Assembly (NCBI GenBank): GCA_003971905.1
Contig: RSEE01000007.1
Coordinates: forward strand, 248,001-312,000
Direction: 5' to 3'
From: Moniliella sp. 'wahieum'
Taxonomy: Eukaryota > Basidiomycota > Moniliellomycetes > Moniliellales > Moniliellaceae
Length of the DNA stretch: 64,000 nucleotides
Shown here: positions 10,681 to 23,005 of the stretch, one piece after another
How positions within the stretch are numbered: the first letter of the stretch is position 1
Layout of the letters: each line of letters starts with the position of its first letter
Position numbers and translations under genes: made by a program
Notes under the pieces: model-generated
What the model was told of the DNA's origin: nothing
Databases searched by the model: none
Seen by the model: the letters and a program-made list of their open reading frames with translations, nothing else

Positions 10681-12698
10681 ATGTCGCAGCTCCTGTCGCC
10701 TTCGGCGTCCCTCGCCCCCCCTACACAGGACAGCCAGGCGCCCCAGTCCTCTACCGGCCAGCGGTACCCGGCCATCAAGGGCTACCACCTCACCCGTCTT
10801 CTCGGTGGCGGTGGCTTCAGCCGTGTGTACAAGGCGGTCAACCCGGCCGCACGCCCCCCCGAGGCGGCATGCAAGGTCGTTTCGTATGCGCCCATCGTTC
10901 CTGGCAGATCCGGCCCCCGGCACGCACCGAACCCCAAGCGCTGCAGAAGGAGGTACAGATCCACTCGCTTCTGAAGCACGTCCATGTCCTCCGCTTCTCG
11001 GCGCAGAGGAATATGGAACCAAGTCGGCGCGGCGGCAGCTACGTTCCAGGACTCTACATGCTTCTTGAGTACGCTGCGGGTGGAGATTTGTTTGACAAGA
11101 TCTCCCCTGACGTTGGCGTCCCTGAAGAACTTGCCCAATTTTACTTCCGCCAACTCGTGGCGGGTTTAGAGTATATCCATGGTCAAGGTATCGTCCATCG
11201 GGACATCAAACCCGAAAATTTGCTCCTCTCTGCCGATGGTGACTTGAAGATTGCCGACTTTGGTCTGTGCAGCGTCTACCGCTACAAAGGCAAGGAACGC
11301 GCGCTCAAGGGTGCATGTGGCTCGCTGCCCTACATTGCGCCTGAGATGAATGGAACCCCGTACCATGGCGAGGGTGTCGACGTGTGGTCTGCCGGAGTTG
11401 TTCTCTTTGCCCTTCTGGTGGGAAACACACCTTGGGACGAGCCAACCAGCTATGCTCCGGAATACAAAGCCTATGTTCGCGGTCATCTACTCAAGCATGA
11501 GCCTTGGTGCAATATCCCTGAGGTACCATTAGGTATGTTTCTTTTGGCTCATTACCTCGCCGTGCTGCTGCTGGTCCCCACCTGACTCTTAGCTCTCCAG
11601 ACTTGCTCACATCCATGTTGGATCCCAATCCCGCGGCGCGCCTCACGTTGGCCCAGATTCAGCAGCACCCCTGGTTCGTACGACCCAACCCTTTGATCGA
11701 AGGACGACCAGCCAGGAAGAACGCACGGGAACTCTTGTTGAGGCTTTGATGGGTTCCTTGATCCAAGGAGGGAATTTGCCTTTGACACTGGATCTTCATC
11801 CAGATGGACAACGTGCCCAGCCCATTGCCATCCCCGCCGCCTCGCAACCCAGTGCGCTCAGCTCGCATCACCACCCGCTCGGTTCCCACGCGGAGGATGC
11901 GATGGATCTGGATACCGAGTCGGCTCCGTTGCCATTGCCCCCGGCCAGTATGTCTCTGGCGGGCTACGGCTCCTTGTCCCAAGGGGCCCCGGCGGTGGGG
12001 TGGCCATGAGTCAACTCGGAGCCCGCCGCCGGGCAACGTTGACCCAGAACCCGGGGGCGACCCAGTTCCAAGCCCTGTGGGCTGGTATGACCCAATGGAC
12101 TGAGGTGGCTGGCCACGCGGCGCGCTTCAGCGCCCAGACCACTCGCTTCTTCTCGGCCAGTGAGTCGTGGCAGGTGGTTTCGGCTGTGATGCGGGTCCTA
12201 CGGGACAAGAAGGCAGAGACCAAAGTCTACGCCTTGGACCCTCGGCCCTCTGCTGACGGGGAGGAAGATCTGCCTGGCTCATCTGAGCATCAACGGCGAA
12301 TCGACTTGCAGCATCAAGTGGATATGGAAGGTTTGGTGACCAGCATGCGCGCTCTCACTCCCCCAGCTTTGCCACCTCACTCGGAGCAGCTTACCCAGGA
12401 AGAGTTGGCGTGGCGCCGTTTGCTCGACGCCTCGTCCTCTTCTTCTTCGGAGGAAAGCTCATCCGCCCCAGGCTCGTCCTATCGACCTCGTGGTGCGCGT
12501 ATCATGGTGGCCCTCACCGACCAGCGCAAGTGCCACCTAATGGGAAACGTATGGGTCGACCCGCGGGCCCGCGTCAACGTGGCGTCATCAAATCCCTCGT
12601 TTTTTGATAGGTCGTCCGGATCGCCGCTCGAATGGCGCCGTTTGTTCAAGGCCATGCTGGACGACCCGGCCATCGCCCAGTCACTGGTACCCATGTAG
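10681..12698 (+). CDS. CHK1: Checkpoint kinase Chk1
   Basis: Effector Ser/Thr kinase of the DNA damage and replication checkpoint. Kinase domain: glycine loop LLGGGGFSRVYKA, the Lys in AACKVV, hinge LLEYAAGGDLFDKI, catalytic loop IVHRDIKPENLLL, IADFGL, activation segment GACGSLPYIAPEM and VDVWSAGVVLFALLVGNTPWD. The LKGACGSLPYIAPE signature and D-L-F-D-K-I hinge are Chk1-like. After an intron (donor GTATGT near 11534, acceptor CAG at about 11601) come LLTSMLDPNPAARLTL and IQQHPW. The C-terminal KA1 domain includes TTRFFSASESW, ALTDQRKCHLMGNVW and GSPLEWRRLFKAM, as in other Chk1 proteins. Frameshifts occur near 10920, 11710 and 12000. The start MSQLLSPSASL follows a C/T-rich leader. Confidence 0.88.
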
Positions 12699-13028
12699 CT
12701 GCGACCACAATATCTCACTTCAATATTGGTATCTACCTCACTTATCGGCCGGGCGGTGCCACTGTAGATCGGAAGGGGAAAGGAGGTACGGACTCTCAGG
12801 CGCCCGCCGAAACTTGTAGGAGCTGTAAAAAGCTACCACCCTGGTAGTTGTGGTATGGGGCATGGATTTGAATGTGGCCAAGCCCAATATAGATAACGCG
12901 TGGAAGAGGCGAATGAGCCCCATGGCAGGACGTGGGGGAAGGAGGAGCTGGGTTAGTCTCAGAGATTGAGGGAAGCAATGGGAGAAGCACAGGGAGCACA
13001 CTGGGATATATAATCAACATTGGGTTTC
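12699..13028. other. Convergent intergenic region CHK1 / aspartic protease
   Basis: About 330 nt between two converging stop codons. Only 3' UTRs are expected, and I see no gene. Confidence 0.5.
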
Positions 13029-15065
13029 TCAGGCCAAGTGGCCGAGCCCAATGGTGTTCTTGGCCGCATTGGTGGCCAAGTACACGTTCTTGAGGAAGGT
13101 TGCGCCGACAAGCCATTGCTTGTCTGACCCCCCACCTGAGATGGCGCTCACACACCTTCCCTGGAGATTGGACTTGTCGACTGGCAACCAAGTCAGGTCA
13201 CGGGGGTCAATGGCAAATGTAGTCCCCCCCACCGTTAGAGCAAGGGAGGCGGAGGTAGTGCAGGGAACAGTCCAGCCTCCCTGCCCATCTGGGATTGAAT
13301 CGGGGATGGCGTCGTGGTACGCTTGTGCATCCGCAGTGGGCAAAATCATCAGACTGGTGCCGGTATCTAAGATGGCCGTTCGGCCCGACAAGTTGAGATC
13401 CGTCCCATTCACACTGATCTTGTCCAGGGTAGCCTCCCAAAAGCCAGTTTGAGACACATTGGGCACCTCGACAAGCGAGCCTTGAATCGAACTCCCGTCC
13501 ACTCCCCCAAAGGAGACAACACCATGGTTGTTATTCGGGCCATCGGCCACACGGCCCAGACGGTACCCCATGACGGGGGCAGCAACCAAGCCAGCTGAGT
13601 GCAGAGCATCAATCGGCGTGGGACCGCCATAGGTGCAGAGAGTTTGTTTGGCGAGACCCATCAGACCATCAAAGGGAACGGACGAGTCGCTGAACTCGGT
13701 ACTGGTCTGGCTGGCCAGAGCAAAGGTAAAATTTTCGAGGTGCATGCCTCCGATGACGAGTGTGTCGCTGGCGACACTACCTGACATTGAACCTGTACCA
13801 TAGCGAATGTTGACTGACTGCGAAGGGAAGTCGCAGGTGAGGTAGAGTCGGCCTTGACGAGGCGGGTATGCCCACTCCCACAGGCTGTACATCCCTCTCC
13901 GGGGAGCCAGGTATCGGCACTCCCGCTGTCGATGAGCAGACGGAAGACCTTGGCCTTACTTCCCATGCTGACGGTAGCCACATACCCCACATCATTGCCC
14001 TCGATTGCCAAGCCCAATGAATCCGGCGCCACGTTGCCACTGTTGTTGGTCAAGTTGCCCGCCTTGGCCGCCTCGAGGTCAAGGGGCGAAAACCCACTGA
14101 CGGACGCTTGGGAGGACGACTGGGGTGCGTCCGCCCACAAGCGATTTCGAGAAACGGTGCCCACCACCACTGATGCGCTAGAAGGCCCGCTCAAGGTGGG
14201 GAAGACGGCGGCACTGGTCGCTTTGGATATAGCCGTAGACGACAATGCACCGGAAGCTCTTGCTGTCCTGATCTTGTGCTTAGATCCATGGTGGGACTTG
14301 GACCGGCTGGATGGATGTGGGAAGACCAGCGTTGATGGCCAACTGACGAAGTAGGGGTTGATGGGGTAGCAACTGCCAATTGTTCCGGCACCGCAGTGGT
14401 AACAAAGCTGTCACTGTAAGTGTTCCACACCGATGAAGAATCAGCGGTTGGGCGCACAGGCGCCGCAAGCAGCTGTAAGCCACCTCCCGCCCCTTTCATC
14501 GAACTTGTACCACCGCGACCGAGTTCGGCTCCAATTCGGCCGTGAGGCAAAACCAAGTCTCTTCGTTCGTGAACCCTGCTCACGTTGTACTCATCCACGG
14601 TCCTACGACGCAGTTCTGCCCCCTCAAGAAGGGATCGACGTTGCAAGATAGAACGAGAGCGTCGTTGGAGGTGGGAGAACTTGGTTTCGGCCAGCGAGAC
14701 GTGGTACTCCAACGCCTGCAAGCGCAAGGTGTGGTTAATATCTGTTTTCGCATATCTGAGAACAGATCGAGAAGGAGACGCACCACAAAGGCATCTACAT
14801 GATCAGGTAAGTCGATCCGCTCGAGAGGTGCATGCACAACACGACTGTCGTCTGTGATGAGGGGAAAGGAAGTGGACTGTTCCGCTCGTTCATACACCGA
14901 CGCTTCCTCCACTTGCCCTTGCACCCCGATTCGTGGCGGGCGATAGCGCGCCGAGGGGGCACGGCCAATGGGAACAGCCGAGATGCCTTGTAGAGTCGCC
15001 GCTACGGCCAGCGCAGCGACGACCCAGGCAAGCAAGCCATTGTGGTACCTGTTGGGGAGGGACAT
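13029..15065 (-). CDS. Secreted pepsin-family (A1) aspartic protease
   Basis: Endopeptidase predicted to be secreted. The start MSLPNRYHNGLLAW (ATG 15063-15065) gives a hydrophobic signal peptide (WVVAALAVAATLQGISA), then a propeptide of about 220 residues rich in Arg, Ser and Thr. The mature enzyme has both catalytic motifs, LLIDSGSADTWLPG and AILDTGTSLMILP, and the flap IRYGTGSMSG. The first motif has DSG in place of the more common DTG, which is accepted in the family. A GCTACGSG segment may form the small N-lobe disulfide. The protein ends NTIGLGHLA at 13029 with no obvious GPI-anchor signal. Three apparent frameshifts (about 14740, 14230, 13800) lie in the propeptide and before the flap. 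The physiological substrate is unknown. Confidence 0.85.
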
Positions 15066-16771
15066 GATGGGCAGGGGCTGTGGGGGGAACGGGAGAGTCA
15101 AGGCCAGCTCGACGATTCAAGGGAAGAGGGGCAGTAGGCCGGCTACTGCTCCAAGTGGTGAGCGGAGAGGGCGCCAGGCCAGAAGATGCGGGCGGAGGGA
15201 GTGGTGAGGAGAAGAAGGGCCAGCCGTGGGAAGGGGAGGGTGATTTTGCGCATCAGCGCTGGATTTATACCACGCACGCCCGTACTCACCGTCCGTAGAA
15301 ACCGAGTAAACATTGCGGAACAGGTACACTGGCCCCGTGCGGTGATGATCGATGATGGCAGTGTGGACGGGGTTCAGGCACAAGGGCAGAGCGCGTGCTC
15401 TGACGGCAGAGAGGCTGTGGGGGCTGGGAGGGTGACGCATGACATGGGATGACACTGACACTGGCGTTCCGCCCGAAGTCTGATGCCTGATGTGGTCTGA
15501 AATCTGAACGGTGACGGTGATCGATGGTCGATGGTCGATGGTCGATTGTCCTGCCGCTTTTCTTTCCCGACATGGCAATTGGCAGGCTGGAGTGAATCGC
15601 TCGCTCAACTACTTTATACTCTGCACCTCCTATCCACCTCGAATCCCGCAGCACTGCAAGAGTATACGCCCCTGCTCTCTGGAAGATGAATTTTTTCCAT
15701 CTTTCTTCACAGCTTCACACACCCTACACACGAAACTCTCTCTCACTCTCTCACCGGCCGAGAGATGTACTTTTTGCTGTACTGTTGCACCCGCCGGGAT
15801 CCCATCTCCCAATATCGCGTTCTTTCTTTTTGGCACATGGGCCCATGATGCATGAGCACCCAGGCTGAGCGGCGCTGAGCGAGAATTGTGAGATTGTCGC
15901 ACAGCTGAAGAGCACTGAGGGTGTTGAAACCACCACACACACCTATTGTTGTTGGTGTGGTATGTATAAGGAGTGTGAATGACGAGACGAAAAGTGAACG
16001 GGGGAGAGACGAGGGTGCTTCAACCCCACAACGGCGAGTAACAACAGGAGATGGAGATGGGGGAAAGGATGAGGATCATATTCATTGAGTGGAAAGAGGG
16101 CGAGGTATATATGCCTCAGAGAAGAGAACATGCGAACTAACTCACACAGAGAAGGATAGAAAGGGGAGCATGGTCAAGGGGGAAAACAGGGTCTAGAACA
16201 AATCAGGGACCAGTCCACCTGGTGACTATCGAAGTGTGACCAGAGGTGGGTCTGATCCCGACATCATGCAACAGGACAGGATTCCCTCTGACACATGCAG
16301 CCAACAGTGGTAAGTGGGACGCCTCTATCTCAGACCTCATGTCGCTAACGCTCAATACCCGGGTCTAGGCATCATATGTTGAAGTGAAGATGTGATGGAC
16401 GAAATGAAGCACGCGTTATGTGGCCCATCCCTGAATGGTGTTGGCATCATTAACCACGAGAAGAAGAGTGTTATCCGATGATTTTATTAGCGCCGCTCAT
16501 CCACCTTGCGTTTGCCGCCGCAGGGGGATGAACAGGCGGGGTTTCAGTTGATATATGCCCTGGCCATTGGCGCTGTGGTTGCTCCCTCGGGTGGCGGCTG
16601 GGATACCGTCCCATCCCCACAGCCAACAGGGAGAATGGCCTCGACGCGATGTAGACACTACCCTGTGCAACCATAGCATGGTACCGCGACCTGAACGCGG
16701 ACCATGATGTGGTCAAAAACATGACAAGTTTTGTGATGGCAGAGCTTTGGTTACTAATTCGGGCGTTGTTT
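15066..16771. other. Intergenic region, protease promoter and unresolved sequence
   Basis: About 1.7 kb upstream of the protease. It includes a short GATGGTC tandem at about 15525-15545 and a TATATATG element near 16085. Small frames exist on both strands but none shows conservation, splice-site order or a domain that I can support. Confidence 0.4.
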
Positions 16772-17103
16772 TCATGCAACGGCCGAACGCCCACCCTCGG
16801 TCTTGAAGGTACGCAACTGCTCAGCAGCAACAACATTGGGAAGGTGTAGCTTGAACTGGCCTGTGGGTGAGGGAGGCATTATCAGCAAATAAGGGGAGTA
16901 ATGTGCGAGGGGGTAACACATATCATCATCAAGGGGCCAAGCCCAGTCCGTCATGAAAAAGGAACGCAACGGGTAGTCAAAAAGGCAGAGGAAATAAGAT
17001 GGGCCCCGGGCTTTATCAGTGACAGGAGTATTGCAGGAGCAGAGCGCATACCCTTGGGCACAATCTGCTGTAGGACATATGCGCTGCCGGTGGTAAAGGA
17101 CAT
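16772..17103 (-). CDS. Small two-exon protein of unknown function (about 46 aa)
   Basis: Not recognised. ATG at 17101-17103 opens MSFTTGSAYVLQQIVPK. A donor GTATGC follows, and an intron (16861-17051, 191 nt, CCCACAG acceptor) joins it in phase to GQFKLHLPNVVAAEQLRTFK and then TEGGRSAVA with stop TGA at 16772-16774. The support is the clean phase across the splice, a good acceptor tract and the protein-like composition of both exons, which is amphipathic and mildly basic. The size would suit a small mitochondrial or membrane-complex subunit, but no motif shows this. It could be a chance frame. Confidence 0.4.
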
Positions 17104-17726
17104 GTCTTCAGTCCTCCGTATAGGGGTTGCTGTGACAGGCAATTGAGCCTGTGCCGGGGAAGAGGGCAAAGTGGTTTGGCATGGTCGTAAGTGCGCGCAG
17201 GGGGGGCGGTGCGGTGTAGGGCGGAGCAGAGGCTAGGCAGAGCAAATGTTGGACCGCCGGGGCCGCCCCCTACAAACGCGTGACTGAACAGGGCGGCGAT
17301 ACTGAGCGCTGCTGAGCGGAGGGGCTCAGAAGCTTGTGGTCACGTGATGTATGGTAAGATAGCTAGCCAAGCCAGTTACACGCGCACGCAGCCCCTTTCT
17401 CTCAAAACATACATGCCCCCTTCTTTCTCAGCACCACCCTCTCTCCCCTTTCCTTCTCTTTCGCTCGACTTGGCGCTTGAACCAATCTCCGGCAATTGGT
17501 TTGCTTCCTAGAGATTAGGTGTCTCCATGGTAGCGCCTTCTGCGTCGCTCCACAGGCTTCAGACTGAGAGATGGCTGGATATCAGTGTGGATCGGTGCAA
17601 CACAAAGACCCTCGCAGCACTTTCTTAGGCCAATTATCTCCGATCCAAGTACGGGCCCCCGCACCCGCCTTATAGTGAGTGCCTCTCTCTATCTTCAACC
17701 ACCACAGACCGATAATTGGTTCCGTC
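17104..17726. promoter_or_regulatory. Divergent region between small gene and MOSC gene
   Basis: About 620 nt. It contains a pyrimidine-rich stretch (about 17395-17465) typical of fungal promoters and a possible 5' UTR intron before the MOSC start. No further gene is seen. Confidence 0.4.
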
Positions 17727-19206
17727 ATGCTTCGTCCGTTGCTCCCAGCCATGCCCCACATCGATGGCCCCGTCGTGCTCGCCCTAGCGGCTGGGCTTGT
17801 GGGCGCCCTTGTTCTGCTCCTGCTTGGACACCGTGCTTGGCTGCGCCAAGCAGCGCAGCGGGACGTGTATGGTAGCCAAACCAAAGACGTGCGCATCCAG
17901 TCGCTCTTTATCCATCCCATCAAGTCCTGCCGCTTCATTTCCGTCCAGGAGTCCGCGTACGATGCAAGTGGCCTGCAGTATGACCGCACCTGGCTCATTA
18001 TCAATGCGGACAACCACAAGTTCAACACCGCCCGTGATCTTCCCCAGATGGTGCTGATTCAGCCCAGTATCCACAAGGATACCAACGAGCTCCGAATTCG
18101 CATTCCGCTCTCCTCGGATCCCGGCGAGACTGAGGCCGTGGTGGTGTCCACCCCTCTTGACCCATCCGAAGAGTTTTTGTCCCATTGCCAAGTATTGGAA
18201 AACATTGAGATCTGGGGACACAAAAATCAAGATGGCTACGCTGTCAGCACCGAGGCTGACACAGCTTTGACTCGCTTTTTTGGTCGAGCGGTCAGGTTGG
18301 TGCGCAAGGGGCCGACTCCGCGAGACGTGGTAGGTGAAGATGGGGACCCGGAGGGTGTGTTGACCCGCGTCGGATCCAAAGTCAGTCCTCCTGTCCAAGG
18401 ACTAGACACCCGCTCGGTACGGTTTCAAGACTTCCTTCCGTTTTTGATTACGACCGATGCAAGCCTCGAGCACCTGCGTCAATCTCTCTTACGATCTGTT
18501 TACCCTTCGGATACGACGCTCAAGGAGGACGATGCCGTGGCTGCCCAGCTCAGCCAGGGTGGATTTGAGGTCCGCTCGTGGGCAGTACCGCTCGACAAGG
18601 TGGACAAAACTGTTTGGACCTGTACGTTGCTTTCTGCCTCGTGATGAAATGAGAGGCGAAACAGCTAATATGACCTTTTGGGATGCATCTGCAGCGGATT
18701 ACATTCACCATTTGTCAATCAATCGGTACCGACCGAATGTGCTGCTGACTACAGGCCAGGGTCCCAAGCTAGTAGGATTTGAGGAGGACAATTGGACCCA
18801 CATTGAAATCTTCTCTTCAGCCGAAGCGGGGACAACGGCTGTGCCCTACGGACAGAAAGCCGAAGGCAAAGGCAAAGGCATCTTCTGTCTCGCTCGCTGT
18901 GGCCGCTGCACCGTTCCCGGGATTGATCTGGAAACCGGTGTGCGCGACGCCATCTTGCCAGCTCGCGTGCTGCAGCGTTACCGCATGGTCGAGAAATATC
19001 AGCCCTACTCGCCTTGCTTTGGAATGCTTTCCACACCGCGCGAATCGTGTATGTTACCCCATCCCCCCTAACCCCTTTCTGCCTGTGTTCGAGCACTATT
19101 GACACAAACAACCCTCCTCGTAGCCGGGATTCTCCGTGTGGGAGACACCGTGCGTGTCACTCGCACCGGCCCTCGTCCCATCTTCAAGAAACCGAGCCCC
19201 GCCTAA
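17727..19206 (+). CDS. MOSC domain protein, membrane-anchored (mARC-like)
   Basis: Molybdenum-cofactor sulfurase C-terminal type protein. The ATG at 17727 (MLRPLLPAMPHIDGPV) is followed by one transmembrane helix (VLALAAGLVGALVLLLLG), then a MOSC N-terminal beta-barrel domain (IQSLFIHPIKSCRFISV, YDRTWLIINAD) and the MOSC domain (INRYRPNVLL, FCLARCGRCTVPGIDLETG, FGMLSTPRES, ILRVGDTVRV). The RCGRC Cys is in the position that binds Moco in mARC proteins, so N-reductive activity at an organelle membrane is possible. Three exons, with introns 18622-18694 and 19049-19123, both GT-AG and in phase. This is one of the few genes here with no frameshift. The substrate cannot be inferred. Confidence 0.85.
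18622..18694 (+). other. MOSC gene intron 1
   Basis: 73-nt GTACGT...CTGCAG intron. It joins DKTVWT to SDYIHHLSINRY in phase. Confidence 0.8.
19049..19123 (+). other. MOSC gene intron 2
   Basis: 75-nt GTATGT...CGTAG intron. It joins STPRES to SGILRVGDTVRV in phase. Confidence 0.8.
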
Positions 19207-19353
19207 GAGCACGCGACGCGAGGAGTTGAAGCTTACCGATTGAAGCTGGTCGAATAGAAAGGCAGAAGCTCTCGCCCCCAAATCCATCACTTAACTATAA
19301 GTTGTAGGAGATGGCAATATAGATGTTTTGTTTGAAGCCTCCGCTTAGAGCGC

Positions 19354-20188
19354 TTAGATGCGCACCGACAGGTTCGCACGGTTCGCCAGAGCGTTCTTGT
19401 GGGCCTCGAGACGCTTCTGTAGCACGCTTGAGCGACCCTCGACGACTGCAAGTAGTTCTTTGGCGATACGGTCCTCGTATCGCTTGTCTGTCCTGCGGAA
19501 CGCAGCCCTGAGGATGGCCTTAATGCCTTTATGGGCCGACGCAGACTCGGTGAGGGGACGCGGGGTGTGAATGACCTTTGCACCGCGCTTGGTAGAGACT
19601 GTATCGACGTTGGGGCTCGCTTGCTTCACCGCCTCGACAAAGAGAGGGAGAGGAGAATCGTTGGTGGCAATCGCAATCCGCTGCAAGGCAGCAGCGACAA
19701 CCCGCTCCGCCTTGGTGCGGTCGCCGCGCTTGGTCATCATGCCAATCATTTTGTTGATAAGGGGGTGAACATCGGGTGCACGCTGGACCTTGTGATCAAA
19801 CAGAGATGCATCCACCTCGTACACTTCCCATGGCAGTGTCGCCACCGCCTCAGCCGGGCGGGCCCATGCACCAAAGTCGGGGGGGGCTGGCCAAGGTGGT
19901 CGAACGCATCGGGGGCGAGGCCATCGGCGAAGCTAATGGGCGTCCTGGGGTCCTGGGAAGTACGGAAGATTTCCTGGGCCTTGTCGCTCCCATTCTGGTC
20001 GACGGCAGGGAGGTGAGGGTCGCTGCCTGGTGCGACGCCAGCCTGGCGCGGTGGCGGCGCAGAGGCGCAGATTCGTCCGAGAGCACGCGTGCAGAGACGT
20101 GAAGGCTGCGAGCGGCGAAGGGGGCACGAAGAGCCGCTGTGGACACCGCACGCGGGAGCACCCGCCACGCAGCAAGACTGGGCAGCAT
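19354..20188 (-). CDS. RSM7: Mitochondrial small-subunit ribosomal protein uS7m
   Basis: Mitoribosomal protein that binds the 3' domain of small-subunit rRNA. The ATG at 20186-20188 opens MLPSLAAWRVLPRAVSTAAL, an Arg-rich presequence without acidic residues, with a possible cleavage near ARSLHVSAR. The conserved core reads HPLINKMIGMMTKRGDRTKAE, then ALQRIAIATNDSPLPLFVEAV and a C-terminal helix with HKGIKAILRAAFRRTDKRYEDRIAKELL. The stop is at 19354-19356. Two frameshifts lie in the linker between presequence and core (about 20050 and 19865). The convergent MOSC gene ends only 147 nt away. Confidence 0.85.
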
Positions 20189-22551
20189 TGTCGGTGGTGG
20201 AGCAAGAACGAGCAAGATCCAGACAGGAAAGGCAAGCAGCCCAATGCGCCGCCTGCTTCGCTTCCTCCTTGCGCTGCTAGGTGCTGGGCTGTTCTGGGCA
20301 CAAGAAGAAATTGCCATGGGCCACTTACGTCATCCACATGCATCACCGGCCACCGGCATCATGCATCATGCATCACCCCTGGTCCTGCGCCAGGCAAGTC
20401 ACGTGGCATGGCTAGGCACTGCCTAGTGCCGAGCAGCTACTAGGGAGGCTCTTGGCCATGCACACCAAAACACCATCTACTCTGGATCCGCCAACCATAA
20501 TAGTATTGAGACGCACGCACACACATCTTCTTTCTTTTCCCACAGGAGGAGAGGTGCACAGCACAGCCCTTGCACTTCCCTTTGTTTTGCTTGGACATTC
20601 ATCGTCACAACCCCCCTCGGTTCCCATTCTCAGAGGCACAAGACACGCAGAGGACGATACAGCTTCCAAGGGGATCAAACGGGTGGGATCGGCGAATGAG
20701 AACCAGATTGGGGTTCGCTGCTGCCTCATCAACACACTGTTGTAGACGCAGTCTCGAGATTGGCCGAGATCCCTTCGTTGGCTGAGTGAATTTTCGGCAA
20801 GTTATATATATAGAAGAATCTCGGCAGTGAAAACGGGTGTTTACCGGACGGGAGACCTCAAGGATGTTGAGACGTTCAGCCACCGGAGATCAGCCACGGT
20901 TGGGGGGCACAGCTGAGTTAAGCGGGAGGGCGGGAGGGGGGATTAACATAATTTGTGGAGATGAGTGAAAGAGCAAAGAGAACAGGAGCATTGGAGTATT
21001 ACAATCCGAGTCCGAGAGGTGTAAGGGAGGAAGCTTTGATTATGGCGAAGCACTGCCATTGAAGGCCCGAAAGCAAAACCCATTGAAACAGTCGAGCGCC
21101 TCTATTAGTAGAAGGCAACATTGTGTTTTCTTTTACTACTGCGAGAGGATTCACACAGCCGCGAAATAGTGAAGGTCATCTATGCCGCTGTGAGCCTAAA
21201 CCGACCCGGTCATTCTCCGGCGTGTGCTGCTTGTTAACGCCAACCCCGTTTAAGAGACCAGGGGAATGGCCAGAGATCAAGGCCCTCTGGTGCCCGTCCT
21301 CTGTTCCCATACCCGAAGAAGCGCGTGTGGATACGGATGAACGTGGTGGACATCTGAGTGGTGAACCATCTCCATTTGGAGTCAGTAGTCAAATCCTTCC
21401 AGTGCCCAAGCATATTACCCGCTGTCTTGGTGGCATAGTATCCTCTGGTCGCGTCGTTAAAACCAAGGGGGAAAACAGTTCTTGAATACGCGTCCCTGGT
21501 ACTTGTTGGTGTTCTTGTAGCATTTTTGCTTGTTCCAGCAGCCGAAGCAGCTCCTTCTCCCGGCGTTCCAAAGGCGTGGCGGTGCTCTCACGTACCGCCT
21601 TCCAGTACGCGGACTGAAGCCCCAGCTGGCCGGTTGTAGGCCCGGTGGCCTCCTCGTAGTATAGTGTGTGTGTGGATTCACATCGCCCTCTTTTTTTCTC
21701 CTCTCGCTTCTTTCCTCGACGCGGAATGGGACATGTGATGGTAAAGATAACAGTCTTTCCCCCAATAATCCCATACCCCAGGCGTGCCCCACGCCCCACA
21801 CAAAAGTAAAAAAGAACAAAGTTTTGTCCTACTCAAAACACCGCACCACAGCAAAACATTCTAGGGAAAAAAGAGCTATATAGTGTGCCTACAACCAAAA
21901 TCGATAACAGAACGATACTATGGACTCTGGTCTGGCGCCGGTGCTATGATCTTGGCAAAAGCATAGATTCTGTACCTATCAACGTCATATACCACACATT
22001 TTCCCCCTCTTCCCCCTGTAATGGGAAACTGTATTCTGCTAACACTTTTTCATGATTGTTTCCCCCCTACAAAACAATCCACACAATACTGACGGTCGCC
22101 GGTCTTCCGCTTCCCCTCGCCGAGATGGGGGTCTCGGTGTGGGGCCATACTGCCACGGGGGGGAGAGGGGACACACGCATGGCACAGGGGCGCACCAATG
22201 ACCAATCTTCATGCGTCTCCCGAGAGGCCTGATTACCGGCGCCGCGGTGTTCCGAGGAAGAACTATACAATAGGATGATGGAACACATAACGCTTTGCCA
22301 TATGTGAGACACTTTTATTCTGCAACACCTCCAACTCCGAAGAGGCGGGCGCCCTCAGCGCTCAGCAAAGCAAATTTATAACGGGCGGCAACAGCAGTAT
22401 ACGGCAAAGATATATAAAACTGAGGTTTTTGGCCCTTCAGTATTCACGACTGCACACCTACACATCAGCTCTCAAGTCTCAAGCCTCAAGAACCTCCATC
22501 ATCTCCCCACGCCACCTGAGCCTCCCTGCACTTCATTCCTCCATCAGTGCC
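20189..22551. other. Gene-poor region before the cerato-platanin gene
   Basis: About 2.4 kb. It has a TATATATA run at about 20804-20811 and a minus-strand frame at about 21389-21660 with charged, helix-prone composition (STATPLERREKELLRLLEQA), but no ATG, clear splice pairs or family. A TATATAAAAC element at about 22411-22420, roughly 135 nt before the cerato-platanin ATG, is a good core-promoter TATA box. I cannot support another gene. Confidence 0.4.
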
Positions 22552-23005
22552 ATGCAGTTTCTCGTTGCCACTCAGCCCTTCTCCTTGCTGGTGCATTGAC
22601 CGCGGCCCCGGCCGTTTCGGCCATGCCTCGCGTTCGCGCCGACTCTACTACACTGGGCTATGACAATACGTATGACGCTTCCTCTGGCGATCTCACACGG
22701 TGGCCTGTTCGAACGCGAAAGAACGGACTGATCACCAAGGGCTACACCACCTTTGGCAGCCTTCCCAGCTTCCCCCGGGTGGGGGCGCGCCCGCGGTTCA
22801 GGGATGGGACAGTGCCGCCTGTGGATCATGCTGGGAAATCGTATACGATGGAACGAGCATGTACTTCACCGCCATTGATGTTGGAAAGGACAGCTTTGTC
22901 TCGTCCGAGGCTGCCATGAACACCCTCACCGGCGGTAACGCTGTCCAATTTGGCCGTGTTGACGTTACGGCAACCGAGGTCGATGCCTGGCACTGCGGCC
23001 TCTGA
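22552..23005 (+). CDS. Cerato-platanin family secreted protein
   Basis: Small secreted fungal protein with a double-psi beta-barrel fold that binds chitin oligomers. Known homologues act at the cell surface and can be sensed by hosts. MQFLVAT starts a signal peptide (ALLLAGALTAAPAVSA). The mature part shows the family order: LGYDNTYDASSGDL, VACSN, KNGLITKGYTTFGSLPSFP, QGWDSAACGSCWEIVYDG, AIDVGKDSFVSSEAAMNTLTGG and the terminal RVDVTATEVDAWHCGL. All four conserved cysteines are present (VAC, ACGSC, HCGL). Three single-base frameshifts interrupt the frame, in the signal peptide (about 22573), at DLT/VAC (about 22695) and near 22785. A TATA box lies about 135 nt upstream. A single intronless exon is the simplest model. 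Confidence 0.88.

Noticed and set aside
20412-20883. Minus-strand frames near a TATATATA run
   Set aside because: No domain, poor composition, and no second exon. Not supportable as a gene.
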